Assembly: GCA_029882975.1 (NCBI GenBank)
Contig: JAOUJW010000019.1
Location: forward strand, 28,387-92,386
From: Gammaproteobacteria bacterium
GTDB lineage: Bacteria; Pseudomonadota; Gammaproteobacteria; SZUA-152
Reading direction: 5' to 3'
DNA: 64,000 nt
Below the pieces are notes generated by a model. It made no database searches and was not told the DNA's origin. It was given only the letters and a program-made list of their open reading frames with translations. Positions within the stretch are counted from its first letter, which is position 1. Every line of letters starts with the position of its first letter. A program made the position numbers and the translations under genes. This document shows positions 54,915 through 64,000 of the stretch, piece after piece.

Positions 54915-54943
54915 AAAAAAAGGGCTGAAAACAGCCCTTTTTT
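54915..54943 (-). terminator. Intrinsic terminator of the rimP-pnp operon
   Basis: Twelve-bp stem AAAAAAGGGCTG / CAGCCCTTTTTT with loop AAAA, immediately after the pnp stop codon. It gives a run of T residues on the minus strand. Confidence 0.92.
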
Positions 54944-54944
54944 G

Positions 54945-57032
54945 TTACGCTGCGTCAACCGCTTTCATGCTTAAACGTATTCGTCCCTGTTTGTCTATTT
55001 CAAGGACTTTCACCTTAATGGTATCACCCTCGGCTAACTTATCGCTGACATTTTCAACGCGCTCATGAGAGATTTGCGATATATGCACCAAACCGTCTTT
55101 ACCGGGCAGTATAGTAACGAAGGCGCCAAAATCCATTAACTTTGAGACTTTGCCTTCATAAATCATTCCTACTTCCACTTCCGCGGTAATTTGTTCGATG
55201 CGTTTTTTAGCATCTTCACCGGCAGCGCTGTCAACTGAAGCAATTTTCACCGTACCGTCTTCGCTGATATCGATGCTGGCTCCGGTCTCCTCAGTAATGG
55301 AACGAATAGTCGCACCGCCTTTACCGATGACATCACGAATTTTGTCCGGATTGATTTTCAAGGTAATGTAACGAGGTGCATATTCGGACATTTCGGGGCG
55401 AGTCTCGGAAATAACCTCGTTCATTTTCTTCAAAATATGCAGGCGACCGTCTTTGGCTTGATCCAAAGCTTTCTGCATGATCTCCTTGGTGATACCGTCG
55501 ATCTTGATATCCATTTGTAAAGCGGTCACACCGGACTCGGTTCCCGCCACTTTGAAATCCATATCGCCCAAATGATCTTCATCACCCAGGATGTCGGTCA
55601 GGACTGCAAATTTGTCGCCTTCTTTGATCAAACCCATAGCGATACCGGCAACCGGCGCCTTGATAGGTACGCCGGCATCCATTAAGGACAAACTGGAACC
55701 GCAAACAGAAGCCATGGAACTGGAACCGTTGGATTCAGTGATTTCAGATACCACTCGAATGGAATAAGGGAAAGCCTCATTAGACGGCATGACCGCCGCC
55801 ACACCACGCTTGGCCAAACGGCCATGACCGATTTCACGGCGCTTGGGACTGCCCACCATGCCGGTTTCACCTACACAGTAAGGAGGAAAATTATAGTGCA
55901 ACATGAAGTGTTCTTTACGCTCACCTTCAATGGCATCGATGTTTTGCGCATCTCTGGCCGTCCCCAAGGTCGTCACGACCAAAGCCTGAGTTTCACCGCG
56001 GGTAAACAAGGCCGAACCGTGTGTACGTGGAATCACGCCGGTCCTGACATTAATGTTACGTACGGTTTTGGTATCACGTCCGTCAATACGTGGTTCACCG
56101 GCAATAATCTGACCTCGAACAATGGATTTCTCCAGTTTTTCGATCGCTTCACGTACTTTGCCTTTGTCCAGAGCTGATTCGTCACCCTCGGGACACAATT
56201 GCGCCAGTACTTTATCTCGTACTCCACCCAGGTGTGTATAACGATCCTGCTTTACCTTAATTTTGTAGCCGGCAACAAAATCCGCCTGGGCTACGGCAGC
56301 TACTTTGTCAAAGATGCTGTTATCCACCGCTGGAGCTTGCCAGTCCCAGCTCTCGGCACCGGCGTCTTTGGCGAATTCGCTGATGGCTTTAATCACGGTT
56401 TGTAATTGTTCATGACCAAAAACAACTGCATCTAACATGGTTTTTTCGGGCAACTCTTTGGCTTCGGATTCAACCATTAATACGGCATTGTGGGTGCCGG
56501 CAACCACCAAGTCTAAAGCACTGGTCTCCAATTGAGTCTTGGAAGGATTGAGCAGGAATTTACCATCGATATAACCCACTCTGGCAGCGCCGATGGGACC
56601 GTTAAAAGGCGCACCGGACAACGCTAAAGCAGCAGATGCGCCAATCATAGCGGGAATATCAGGATCAATTTCCGGATCCAAGGAAACCACCGTGGCAACG
56701 ATTTGCACTTCATTGGTAAAACCATCGGGGAACAAAGGGCGGATCGGGCGATCGATCAGACGACTGGTCAGGGTTTCTTTCTCGCTGGGACGCCCCTCGC
56801 GTTTGAAAAACCCACCCGGGATTTTACCAGCAGCATAAGTTCTTTCCTGATAATTGACCGTCAGCGGAAAAAAATCTTTGCCTGCATCAGCCTCTTTCAT
56901 GGCGACAGCGGTGACCAGCACCACTGTATCTCCCATGCTTGTTAGTACAGCCCCACTGGCCTGGCGTGCAATTTCACCGGTTTCCAGCGTAAGGGTGTGT
57001 TCACCGTATTTGACAACTTTCTTAGTGGGCAT
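54945..57032 (-). CDS. pnp: Polynucleotide phosphorylase
   Basis: 695 residues: two RNase PH domains ([31 protein letters not shown] and [15 protein letters not shown] catalytic region), a KH domain ([20 protein letters not shown]) and a C-terminal S1 domain ([25 protein letters not shown]). It degrades RNA 3'-5' with phosphate as part of the degradosome. ATG at 57032 is chosen over the adjoining GTG. The stop is followed at once by a terminator. Confidence 0.96.
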   Translation of the reverse strand: MPTKKVVKYGEHTLTLETGEIARQASGAVLTSMGDTVVLVTAVAMKEADAGKDFFPLTVNYQERTYAAGKIPGGFFKREGRPSEKETLTSRLIDRPIRPLFPDGFTNEVQIVATVVSLDPEIDPDIPAMIGASAALALSGAPFNGPIGAARVGYIDGKFLLNPSKTQLETSALDLVVAGTHNAVLMVESEAKELPEKTMLDAVVFGHEQLQTVIKAISEFAKDAGAESWDWQAPAVDNSIFDKVAAVAQADFVAGYKIKVKQDRYTHLGGVRDKVLAQLCPEGDESALDKGKVREAIEKLEKSIVRGQIIAGEPRIDGRDTKTVRNINVRTGVIPRTHGSALFTRGETQALVVTTLGTARDAQNIDAIEGERKEHFMLHYNFPPYCVGETGMVGSPKRREIGHGRLAKRGVAAVMPSNEAFPYSIRVVSEITESNGSSSMASVCGSSLSLMDAGVPIKAPVAGIAMGLIKEGDKFAVLTDILGDEDHLGDMDFKVAGTESGVTALQMDIKIDGITKEIMQKALDQAKDGRLHILKKMNEVISETRPEMSEYAPRYITLKINPDKIRDVIGKGGATIRSITEETGASIDISEDGTVKIASVDSAAGEDAKKRIEQITAEVEVGMIYEGKVSKLMDFGAFVTILPGKDGLVHISQISHERVENVSDKLAEGDTIKVKVLEIDKQGRIRLSMKAVDAA

Positions 57033-57067
57033 CACTTGGGGGGTTCCTCAAAGGTTTAATAGTTTAA

Positions 57068-57108
57068 CCGGCCTGCCGGGGTTTGTGCTGAGACGCTTAG
57101 CGTCTCAG
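57068..57108 (-). promoter_or_regulatory. Double hairpin in the rpsO-pnp junction
   Basis: Two stem-loops: one (57088-57108, CTGAGACGC / GCGTCTCAG) straddles the rpsO stop codon, the other (57068-57079, CCGGC / GCCGG) sits between rpsO and pnp. Neither has a U-tract. In E. coli the pnp leader hairpin is cut by RNase III and mediates PNPase autoregulation; a similar role is inferred here. Confidence 0.6.
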
Positions 57109-57363
57109 ACCCAAACGGCTGATCAACTCACGATAGCGCTCTAGGTTTGTTTTTTTCAGGTAATCCAATAATTTACGGCGTTGACTTACCATGCGCAGCA
57201 AACCCTGACGCGAATGATGATCATGTATGTGGGACTTAAAATGACCGGACAAATCTTCGATTTTAGCCGTTAGTAAGGCGACTTGTACTTCGGCGGAACC
57301 GGTATCACCGGGGGACCGCGCGTAGTCCTGTGCGATCTGGCCTTTTTGTTCAGCAGTTAACAT
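57097..57363 (-). CDS. rpsO: 30S ribosomal protein S15
   Basis: 88 residues, exact S15 length, with [21 protein letters not shown] helix (here [20 protein letters not shown]), [20 protein letters not shown] and C-terminal [12 protein letters not shown]. It binds 16S rRNA early in 30S assembly. AGGAG precedes its ATG. A 176-bp gap separates it from truB upstream, so it may have its own promoter. Confidence 0.97.
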   Translation of the reverse strand: MLTAEQKGQIAQDYARSPGDTGSAEVQVALLTAKIEDLSGHFKSHIHDHHSRQGLLRMVSQRRKLLDYLKKTNLERYRELISRLGLRR

Positions 57364-57539
57364 TGAAAACTCCTATTAAAGTCTAATTTCATTCATATCA
57401 ATAAAAAATCTGTTTTGGCAGATTGTTCCAAAATTTCCTTTCTTTACAAAGCTCTAAACCTTAGGACTTATGAAGGATTTAACAACATCATCTAGCCAAT
57501 TCCTCCGGACCGCAATTCTGTTCCGATTGGGGGCGAATT

Positions 57540-58466
57540 TTAACTCATTTTAACCTGATTCATCAAACGCTTGGGGCCTATTCGACCGTCTTCCAAAACG
57601 GTCCCCATACCCACAAATTCGCCATTACCACTGTACAGCCGCACCAAGCCGGTTGCGCCCATTCTGGGCAGGAACACCGCCTGTCCTTTGCGCAGATAGT
57701 AGGTGGCATCCGGGCTCAATTCTACTTTGGGAAAATCTTCTAAGGCCATGTCCGTAGACAATAAAATCTCATCCCGTTGGGTAAAACCCGGCATATCCTG
57801 AATCTGTTCCAGGGTCCATAAGGGCCCCGACAAGGGCCCTACCTGGGTACGCCGCAATTCCACAATGTGCGCACCGCAGCCTAGTGCCTCTCCAATATCC
57901 TCAGCCAATGTACGTATATAAGTGCCTTTGCTGCACTTTACCTCAATCTCAAACACACCCCGATTCAGACGGCTCAAAGTAAGCGTATGAATTTTTACCT
58001 GGCGAGGCTTCCGCTCCACTTCCAATCCCTGGTGTGCCAATTTGTACAAAGGTACACCATTTTGTTTTATAGCCGAGTGCATAGGTGGAATTTGCGAAAT
58101 TTCGCCGACAAAAGTGTGTAACACTTGCTCCAATCGCGCTGCATCGACGCCTTGCACGGGCCGCGTTTGCACAATCTCTCCGTCTGCATCACCGCTGCTT
58201 GTGGTAACCCCTAACTGACAAACTGCACGATAAGCTTTATCTGCCTCAAGCAAAAAGCCGGACACTTTAGTGGCCTCACCCAGGCAAATGGGCAACATGC
58301 CGGTGGCAATAGGATCCAGGCTGCCGGTATGACCTGCCTTGCGAGCACCAAAAAGGTTCTTTACTACTTGTAAAGCTTTGTTGGATGTTAGGCCTTTGGG
58401 CTTGTCCAGTAAGACGATGCCGGTTACCTCCCGGCCTTTCTGCTTTCTAGGCACTGTCACATCCAC
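57540..58466 (-). CDS. truB: tRNA pseudouridine-55 synthase
   Basis: 308 residues with LDKPKGLTSNKALQ and the catalytic Asp in GHTGSLDPIATGMLP, then the GTYIRTLAEDIG segment and a PUA-like C-terminal part. It forms pseudouridine 55 in the T loop of tRNAs. It lies 23 bp after rbfA within the nusA operon. Confidence 0.95.
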   Translation of the reverse strand: MDVTVPRKQKGREVTGIVLLDKPKGLTSNKALQVVKNLFGARKAGHTGSLDPIATGMLPICLGEATKVSGFLLEADKAYRAVCQLGVTTSSGDADGEIVQTRPVQGVDAARLEQVLHTFVGEISQIPPMHSAIKQNGVPLYKLAHQGLEVERKPRQVKIHTLTLSRLNRGVFEIEVKCSKGTYIRTLAEDIGEALGCGAHIVELRRTQVGPLSGPLWTLEQIQDMPGFTQRDEILLSTDMALEDFPKVELSPDATYYLRKGQAVFLPRMGATGLVRLYSGNGEFVGMGTVLEDGRIGPKRLMNQVKMS

Positions 58467-58489
58467 ACTGAATTAGATCGATCGGAAAA

Positions 58490-58861
58490 TCAATCAAGGG
58501 TGTCATCCTCATCGGATGACACCGCTGAATCAATAAGGGAAGACAAACGATTTCCGGTTTCAATTGAAGCATCGTATACAAATACCAGGCGCGGAGTGGT
58601 TCGCAAGCGCAACCGTTTGGCCAATTCCGAGCGCAGGAATCCTGCAGCCGCCGTCAAACCTTTTGCCGTATTGTCTACGGTTTCCTTATCTCCCATCGCC
58701 GTAAAATACACTTTGGCGTTTTCAAATTCTTTAGATACCCGCACCGCAGTAATCGTCACCATACCAATACGGGGATCTTTGACTTCGTTTTGCAGCAACA
58801 AGGCCAGAGTCTTTTGGATCTCATCCGCAACCCGGTTGAGTCTACTATATTCGCGCGCCAT
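58490..58861 (-). CDS. rbfA: Ribosome-binding factor A
   Basis: 123 residues, a single KH-like domain: MAREYSRLNRVADEIQKTLALLL, a DPRIGMVTITAVRVSKEFENAKVY region, and PRLVFVYDASIE. It assists late maturation of the 30S subunit and cold adaptation. It starts 32 bp after infB ends. Confidence 0.95.
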   Translation of the reverse strand: MAREYSRLNRVADEIQKTLALLLQNEVKDPRIGMVTITAVRVSKEFENAKVYFTAMGDKETVDNTAKGLTAAAGFLRSELAKRLRLRTTPRLVFVYDASIETGNRLSSLIDSAVSSDEDDTLD

Positions 58862-58893
58862 TACATCACCAATTACTTTACAGAATACGTCAT

Positions 58894-61512
58894 TTACAAA
58901 GTGCGTCTGACCTGCACTTGTTCGTAAACTTCAATCTGATCACCTTCGCGCACATCATTGTAGTTCTTCACGCCTATTCCGCATTCCGTTCCAGCTCGAA
59001 CTTCCTGCACATCATCTTTAAAGCGGCGCAAGGATTCCAGTTCACCCTCATAGATGACCACATTGTCTCGCAGAACACGTATGGAATTGTTGCGTTTCAC
59101 GACACCTTCGATAACCATGCACCCGGCAATTGCACCCAACTTGGGAGACCTAAACACATCCCGTACTTGAGCCAGACCGATAATTTCTTCTTTAAATTCC
59201 GGCTCCAGCATACCGGAAAGCGCTTGTTTGACTTCTTCTATTACGTCATAAATGACACTGTAATAGTGCAAATCGATATTCTCTTCTTCTATCAAGCGTT
59301 TTGCCATGGCATCTGCGCGAACATTAAAGCCAATTACAATAGCATTGGAGGCGACTGCCAAGTTGACATCGGATTCGTTAATTCCGCCAACACCACCGGC
59401 GACAATCTTCACTTCCACTTCTTGGTTGGACAGTTTAATCAAGGCATCGGACAAAGCTTCCAAAGTACCCTGCACATCCGTTTTCACCACCAAGTTAAGG
59501 GTGTTGAGCTTGCCCTCTTCCATTTGTGAAAACATATTCTCCAGTTTAGCTTCCTGCTGCCGTGCCAATTTAACATCACGAAATTTGCCCTGGCGAAACA
59601 TGGCCACTTCCCGAGCTTTGCGCTCATCTTTTACGACAATAGCTTCATCGCCGGCCGTAGGTGCTCCTGATAAACCCAGCACCTCGACGGGAATGGAAGG
59701 CCCGGCCTCATCCACAGAGTTACCTTTTTCGTCTAATAAGGCACGAACTCTGCCGTACTCATGACCGGCCAGCAACACATCACCTTTACGCAAAGTACCT
59801 GTTTGCACCAGGATAGTGGCCACCGGACCACGTCCCTTATCCAGGCGGGATTCAATAATGACCCCTTTGGCGGGCGCGTCTTTAACGGCTGACAACTCCA
59901 ATAATTCACTTTGCAGCAATATGGCGTCCAGCAATTCCTCTATGCCTTCACCGGAATGAGCTGAGACGTTAATAAACTGTGTGTCACCGCCCCAATCATC
60001 CGGAACCACTTCCTCACCGACCAATTCTTGTTTCACCCGATCGGGATTGGCATTTTCTTTATCGATCTTATTAATTGCTACCACCATGGGTACCTGGGCA
60101 GCTTTGGCATGTTGAATCGCTTCTTTCGTCTGGGGCATTACACCGTCGTCCGCCGCAACCACCAGAATGACAATATCCGTCGCCTTGGCACCTCGAGCAC
60201 GCATTGCCGTAAAGGCCGCATGACCGGGCGTATCCAAAAAGGTAATGTAACCCTTGTCGGTTTTGACATTGTAAGCACCAATATGCTGGGTGATGCCACC
60301 GGCTTCACCGGATGCCACAGCGGAATTACGAATATAATCCAGCAAAGAGGTTTTACCATGATCTACATGTCCCATCACAGTGACGGCAGGAGCTCGGTGA
60401 ACTTTTTCGCCGATTGTTTCCACCTCTTGAGCCAAATCGTCTTCAATAGCATCGGCTTTCAGCAACTTAACCGTGTGTCCCATCTCCTCCACCACAACGC
60501 TGGCGGTATCCTGGTCCAGCACTTGATTGATGGTCACCATGCTACCCATTCCCATTAGCACTTTAATAACTTCAGCGGCTTTTATGGACATTTTTTGGGC
60601 CAACTCAGCTACTGTGATGGTTTCCGGAATACTGACTTCATACACTAAGGGTGCCGTGGGTTTTTCAAAACCGTGTGTTGGTTGAGCGTGGCGGGCAGAA
60701 CCGGATGGACCTTTCTTTTTGCGTCTACCGGACTTGCTCACATCCACGTGCAACTCTTCACGTCCATAGCGTGTGGATTTCTCTTTACGATCCTTCTCTT
60801 TCTTGGGCTTTTTATCCTTGGCCTTTTTCTCTTCAGTCGCCACCGTTGGTACTACAGGGACTGGAGTGACTTTGGTCTCTTTTACAACCTTCTCGGCCGG
60901 CGCTTCGGTTTCGGCCTGCGCCTCAACCACTGGTTCATCTTCCTGTTTTTTGGATTTCTTGGACTTCTTGGATTCTTTTGCTTCAGCAACCGGTTCTTCT
61001 ACCGGGGCTTCCTGAGCTTCCACCTCGGGTTCTGCCGCCGCGGTGACTTCTACTCCGGCTTCGGCTTCTTGCTGCTTGCGTATTTGTTCAGCCGCGTCCT
61101 GTTCCGCCTTGAGCTTTTCTTCTTCCAGCTTCTCTTCTTTTAGACGCTGTTTTTCTTTTTCCAATTCTTTGGCGATGACCTCGCTTTTCTTAACATAGGT
61201 CCTTTTCTTACGCACTTCCACGCTAACCGTTTTGGTCTTACCCTGAGCTGCACGTCCCGTACCGCTAACTGGTAACCTCAACTCACTGACGCTTTTACGA
61301 CGCAGTGTTATTTTTTTCGGTTCGCTGGTGCCCTGCTGCGTATCGCTACCATGGGAATCCCTCAGGAAGTTCAACAGTTGAACTTTCTGATCATCCGAAA
61401 CCGTAGAATTTTCATTTTCCATCTCCATCCCTGCCTTGTTAAACTGCGACAGCAGGCGCTCGACGGTCACTCCTAATACATTTGCTAACTGTTTAACACT
61501 TACACCTGGCAT
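58894..61512 (-). CDS. infB: Translation initiation factor IF-2
   Basis: 872 residues: two N-terminal IF2_N modules ([40 protein letters not shown]), a long charged Lys/Glu/Ala-rich linker, the GTPase domain ([18 protein letters not shown]) and C-terminal domains that bind formyl-Met-tRNA. Start ATG 61512 lies just after GGGGGAA and 16 bp after the nusA stop; the open frame extends upstream but without a ribosome site. A shorter IF2-beta-like form from an internal start is possible. Confidence 0.95.
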   Translation of the reverse strand: MPGVSVKQLANVLGVTVERLLSQFNKAGMEMENENSTVSDDQKVQLLNFLRDSHGSDTQQGTSEPKKITLRRKSVSELRLPVSGTGRAAQGKTKTVSVEVRKKRTYVKKSEVIAKELEKEKQRLKEEKLEEEKLKAEQDAAEQIRKQQEAEAGVEVTAAAEPEVEAQEAPVEEPVAEAKESKKSKKSKKQEDEPVVEAQAETEAPAEKVVKETKVTPVPVVPTVATEEKKAKDKKPKKEKDRKEKSTRYGREELHVDVSKSGRRKKKGPSGSARHAQPTHGFEKPTAPLVYEVSIPETITVAELAQKMSIKAAEVIKVLMGMGSMVTINQVLDQDTASVVVEEMGHTVKLLKADAIEDDLAQEVETIGEKVHRAPAVTVMGHVDHGKTSLLDYIRNSAVASGEAGGITQHIGAYNVKTDKGYITFLDTPGHAAFTAMRARGAKATDIVILVVAADDGVMPQTKEAIQHAKAAQVPMVVAINKIDKENANPDRVKQELVGEEVVPDDWGGDTQFINVSAHSGEGIEELLDAILLQSELLELSAVKDAPAKGVIIESRLDKGRGPVATILVQTGTLRKGDVLLAGHEYGRVRALLDEKGNSVDEAGPSIPVEVLGLSGAPTAGDEAIVVKDERKAREVAMFRQGKFRDVKLARQQEAKLENMFSQMEEGKLNTLNLVVKTDVQGTLEALSDALIKLSNQEVEVKIVAGGVGGINESDVNLAVASNAIVIGFNVRADAMAKRLIEEENIDLHYYSVIYDVIEEVKQALSGMLEPEFKEEIIGLAQVRDVFRSPKLGAIAGCMVIEGVVKRNNSIRVLRDNVVIYEGELESLRRFKDDVQEVRAGTECGIGVKNYNDVREGDQIEVYEQVQVRRTL

Positions 61513-61528
61513 ATATTCCCCCAGCAAT

Positions 61529-63028
61529 TCAGCCTTGCTGTTCTTCGGCAAACCATGGCTCCCGTGCCGTCATGATCAACTTGGCAGCCTTTTCTTCATC
61601 AATTTCACCCAATTCCAGCAAATCGTCCACGGATCTTTCCGCTAAATCCTCCATGGTGACAATCCCATTACTGGCAAACAACTGTGCCAAACCGGAATCC
61701 ATACCTTCCATATTCAACAGATCGTCCGCCGGTTCGGTGACCTCCTCTTCCTGTGCCAGTGCTCGCGTCAATAAGACGTCTTTGGCGCGATTGCGTAATT
61801 CCTGCACCATATCTTCATCGAATTCTTCGATTTCCAGCATTTCGTTCAATGGGACATAGGCCACCTCTTCGATACTGGAATAACCTTCCTGTACCAAAAT
61901 AGAGGCAACTTCCTCGTCCACATCTAAATGGGTCTGGAACAAACCCTGAGCTTCCTTTTGCTCCGCTTCACTTTTCTCGGAAGCCTGAGCCTCCGACATA
62001 ACATTCAATTCCCAACCGGTTAATTCACACGCCAAACGTACATTCTGTCCCCCTCGGCCAATGGCTTGGGACAATTGATCATCCTCCACCGCAATGGTCA
62101 TGGAATTGGCATCTTCATCCACCACAATGGAAACCACTTCTGCAGGAGACATGGCATTGATCACAAATTGAGCTGGATTTTCATCCCACAAAATTATGTC
62201 CACCCGTTCATCAGCCAACTCATTGGATACGGCACGAACCCGTGAACCGCGCATCCCCACGCAGGCACCCACCGGATCGATACGGGGGTCGTTGGTTTTC
62301 ACTGCAATCTTGGCTCTGGAACCCGGATCTCTCGCTGCCGCTAGAATTTCAATCAAGCCCTCACCTACTTCAGGTACTTCCAGAGTAAACAATTCGATGA
62401 GCAGTTCCGGCGCTGTGCGACTCACAAACAATTGCGGGCCGCGAGTTTCGGCGCGCACTTCTTTCAAATAACCCCGCAATCGGTCCCCCGGTCGCACGGC
62501 TTCACGAGGAATCATATTTTCCCGCAAAACAATGGCTTCGACATTATCTCCCAAGTCCAGGATCACATTGCCTTTATCTACCCGTTTGACAACGCCCATA
62601 ATGAGCTCACCTACCCGGTCTTTAAAGGCGTCAACCACCCGGGCCCGCTCTGCTTCGCGTACTTTTTGCACTATAACTTGCTTAGCGGTTTGTGCCGCAA
62701 TTCGACCGAACACCGTGGATTGCATCGGTTCTTCGATATAGCCATCGACCTCAACAGAAGCATCCTTTTGCAAAGCGTCGCTTAGCCGAATTTCGCGTTG
62801 CGGGTGCTCCAACTCTTCCACATCATCGGCGACAACCAACCAGCGGCGAAAGGTGTCATAGTCACCGGTTTTCTGGTTAATACTAACTCGCACGTCAACA
62901 TCTTCCGAGCTAAGTTTCTTACTCGCCGTAGCCAATGCGATTTCAACGGCTTCGAAAATAACTTTTCTGTCTATGTCCTTTTCATTGGACACAGCATCTA
63001 CAACAAGTAGTATTTCTTTGTTGTTCAT
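61529..63028 (-). CDS. nusA: Transcription termination/antitermination factor NusA
   Basis: 499 residues: an N-terminal RNA-polymerase-binding domain, S1 domain ([21 protein letters not shown]), two KH domains ([28 protein letters not shown]) and two C-terminal acidic repeats (about 370-490). Full gammaproteobacterial form. NusA modulates pausing, termination and antitermination, and in E. coli regulates its own operon. Confidence 0.96.
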   Translation of the reverse strand: MNNKEILLVVDAVSNEKDIDRKVIFEAVEIALATASKKLSSEDVDVRVSINQKTGDYDTFRRWLVVADDVEELEHPQREIRLSDALQKDASVEVDGYIEEPMQSTVFGRIAAQTAKQVIVQKVREAERARVVDAFKDRVGELIMGVVKRVDKGNVILDLGDNVEAIVLRENMIPREAVRPGDRLRGYLKEVRAETRGPQLFVSRTAPELLIELFTLEVPEVGEGLIEILAAARDPGSRAKIAVKTNDPRIDPVGACVGMRGSRVRAVSNELADERVDIILWDENPAQFVINAMSPAEVVSIVVDEDANSMTIAVEDDQLSQAIGRGGQNVRLACELTGWELNVMSEAQASEKSEAEQKEAQGLFQTHLDVDEEVASILVQEGYSSIEEVAYVPLNEMLEIEEFDEDMVQELRNRAKDVLLTRALAQEEEVTEPADDLLNMEGMDSGLAQLFASNGIVTMEDLAERSVDDLLELGEIDEEKAAKLIMTAREPWFAEEQQG

Positions 63029-63106
63029 GGCAATCCGCCTCTACGCCTGCTCTATTCACGCAATTACCGACCGGTTTACCCAGGTCGGTGATCTCATTCA
63101 AAATTA

Positions 63107-63562
63107 TTAAAAGACCGGAATTAAATTTGCCCGATCAATATTCTCAAACGGCAGTTCCACTGTACTGCCATCAACGTCAAGTACCACATTGACGCCATCA
63201 AACTGCTCCAGGATTCCCTGGAATTTACGCCGTCCATCTACCGCTACGGCCAAAACCAGCTTGACCTGACTGCCCACAAACTTCTGAAAATGCGCCTTGG
63301 TAAACAAGGGTCGATCCAGTCCGGGCGAAGACACCTCCAGGTTATATTGCCCCCGGATGATATCTTCCACATCCAGAATACCGCTGACTTGGTGACTAAC
63401 CTTAGCGCAGTCATCTAAAGTCACACCGTTTTCGTGGTCTATATAAATCCGTAACACGGAATGTTTCCCGGACGGTAGATATTCAGCACCCACAAATTCG
63501 AACCCGAGTGACGAAACCGCAGGCTCTATCAGATTAAGTACTTTATCCGGCGCCGTACGCAT
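63107..63562 (-). CDS. rimP: Ribosome maturation factor RimP
   Basis: 151 residues: LNLIEPAVSSLGFEFVGAEYLPSG, then LRIYIDHENGVTLDDCAKVSHQ and the NLEVSSPGLDRPL motif, typical of RimP, which acts in 30S maturation. The ATG at 63562 gives the family's normal N-terminus; a much longer frame runs into the tRNA-like region upstream and is not real. It heads the operon, 20 bp after a terminator. Confidence 0.94.
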   Translation of the reverse strand: MRTAPDKVLNLIEPAVSSLGFEFVGAEYLPSGKHSVLRIYIDHENGVTLDDCAKVSHQVSGILDVEDIIRGQYNLEVSSPGLDRPLFTKAHFQKFVGSQVKLVLAVAVDGRRKFQGILEQFDGVNVVLDVDGSTVELPFENIDRANLIPVF

Positions 63563-63581
63563 ATCCCAATCACCCGTAAAT

Positions 63582-63602
63582 AAAAAATGGGCCCAAGGCC
63601 CA
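63582..63602 (-). terminator. Intrinsic terminator directly upstream of rimP
   Basis: Stem TGGGCC / GGCCCA with three-base loop, followed on the minus strand by six T residues, 20 bp before the rimP start. It must be read through, or a start point must lie very close, for rimP expression. Confidence 0.82.
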
Positions 63603-63701
63603 CCTCCAAAACACTGCTTCTGTCCATTTAATAGTATAACCGCAAGTGCGTTAAACGCAAAGGTAATACCATACAGAGGCTCCGGTAAAATTCCGACTCC
63701 T

Positions 63702-63731
63702 AAAAAAAAAGCCTCGATGTTGAGGCCTTTT
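63702..63731 (-). terminator. Intrinsic terminator downstream of the tRNA region
   Basis: Stem GCCTC / GAGGC extended by A-T pairs with a six-base loop, followed on the minus strand by nine T residues. First of two tandem terminators ahead of rimP. Confidence 0.82.
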
Positions 63732-63810
63732 CTTCCACCGCCCGACTCGTGGGTCCGGCGTTTGTTTTTCTTAACCGCACATCGGTTCGCGGTTTCGCTC
63801 TTCTCTTCGA

Positions 63811-63847
63811 TAGCGGGGGCAGGATGTGAACCTGCGACCTTCGAGCG
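63811..63847 (-). other. Partial tRNA-like copy (3' half)
   Basis: A 37-bp stretch differs from the 3' end of the tRNA at 63965-64000 by one indel and one substitution. The substitution replaces the conserved A58 of the T loop. No 5' acceptor strand is found within 90 bp, so it looks like a 3'-half duplicate rather than a functional tRNA. Confidence 0.5.
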
Positions 63848-63964
63848 GCCGCTCTCGCGCTCCTGCGCTCCGCGACACCTGCACATCCATGTCCAATGTC
63901 TGCGACTGGCAAAAGCTGAGCCCGACTTCATCTCGGGCACTATCCATATCTTCTATTCGATTGA

Positions 63965-64000
63965 TAGCGGGGCAGGATTTGAACCTGCGACCTTCGAGCG
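63965..64000 (-). tRNA. tRNA gene, 3' portion only (cut by window end)
   Basis: On the minus strand the end reads GCAGG-TTCAAAT-CCTGC, a perfect T arm with canonical loop, then CCCCGCT and discriminator A; CCA is not encoded. The anticodon is beyond the window, so the isoacceptor is unknown. In E. coli this operon starts with initiator tRNA gene metY, which is suggestive only. Confidence 0.6.

Larger units (their letters stand above)
63563..63964. other. Leader region between tRNA and rimP
   Basis: About 400 bp without a gene. On the minus strand, in order of transcription, it holds a GCCCGA / TCGGGC hairpin (63920-63938), a 3'-half tRNA-like copy (63811-63847) and two terminators (63702-63731, 63582-63602). 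Confidence 0.65.

Noticed and set aside
58918..61143. Plus-strand frames opposite infB (up to 203 residues)
   Set aside because: They are antisense to a clear IF-2 gene and show no family motif.
63563..63940. N-terminal extension of RimP in the same frame
   Set aside because: It runs through two terminators and the tRNA-like copy; RimP families begin at the ATG at 63562.

Overview
The window is chromosomal DNA of a gammaproteobacterium of moderate G+C. The evidence is the order rimP-nusA-infB-rbfA-truB-rpsO-pnp behind a tRNA, the fabA-fabB pair, a RelA with a decayed hydrolase domain, PrmB, EttA, a PhoPQ pair of the PhoQ type and a BarA/GacS-type hybrid kinase. Genus cannot be fixed from the sequence. 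Flagellin-glycosylation genes, a Wsp-like surface or redox signalling system and a stray SoxY-like protein suggest a motile environmental bacterium.

1-10300 (+): a tightly overlapping operon for a sialic-acid-like sugar, most likely legionaminic acid made by the GDP-GlcN (PtmE) route. It begins with the end of a Maf-type flagellin glycosyltransferase, continues legB-legC-legG-legI-legH-ptmE-legF, and ends with a glycosyltransferase carrying a duplicated N-terminal module.

10300-18015 (-): a converging operon of seven genes: two paralogous radical SAM/SPASM proteins at its ends, an NAD-dependent epimerase, a GmhA-like SIS isomerase, a nucleotidyltransferase-PfkB kinase fusion in the reverse order of HldE, and a two-subunit TPP enzyme (E1 alpha/beta) without E2 or E3. 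It looks like a pathway for an unusual activated sugar and is the best candidate for an undescribed system.

18250-22985 (-): a MacAB-like exporter whose membrane fusion protein is joined to an N-terminal CheY-like receiver through a long repeat-rich linker. 23411-30367: a Kelch-repeat protein, a 42-residue membrane protein, PhoPQ-like regulators, a small cytochrome c, a bactofilin coupled to fabB, fabA, and a calcium-repeat lipoprotein. 30398-33297: relA and a CRP-like regulator.

33473-41110 (-): a reduced Wsp system (WspA, WspC, WspD, WspE, WspR). Its chemoreceptor carries a periplasmic haem-c motif, and neither WspB nor the methylesterase WspF is present. 41265-44417: nirBD with a sigma-54 promoter and an NtrC-type site, divergent from an orphan soxY-like gene. 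44975-54901: Big-domain lipoprotein, small outer-membrane protein, prmB, ettA, a DUF6763-like gene, a MITE-like inverted repeat, cysM, barA and galU. 54945-64000 (-): the pnp-to-rimP translation/RNA operon, with a tRNA cut by the window edge.
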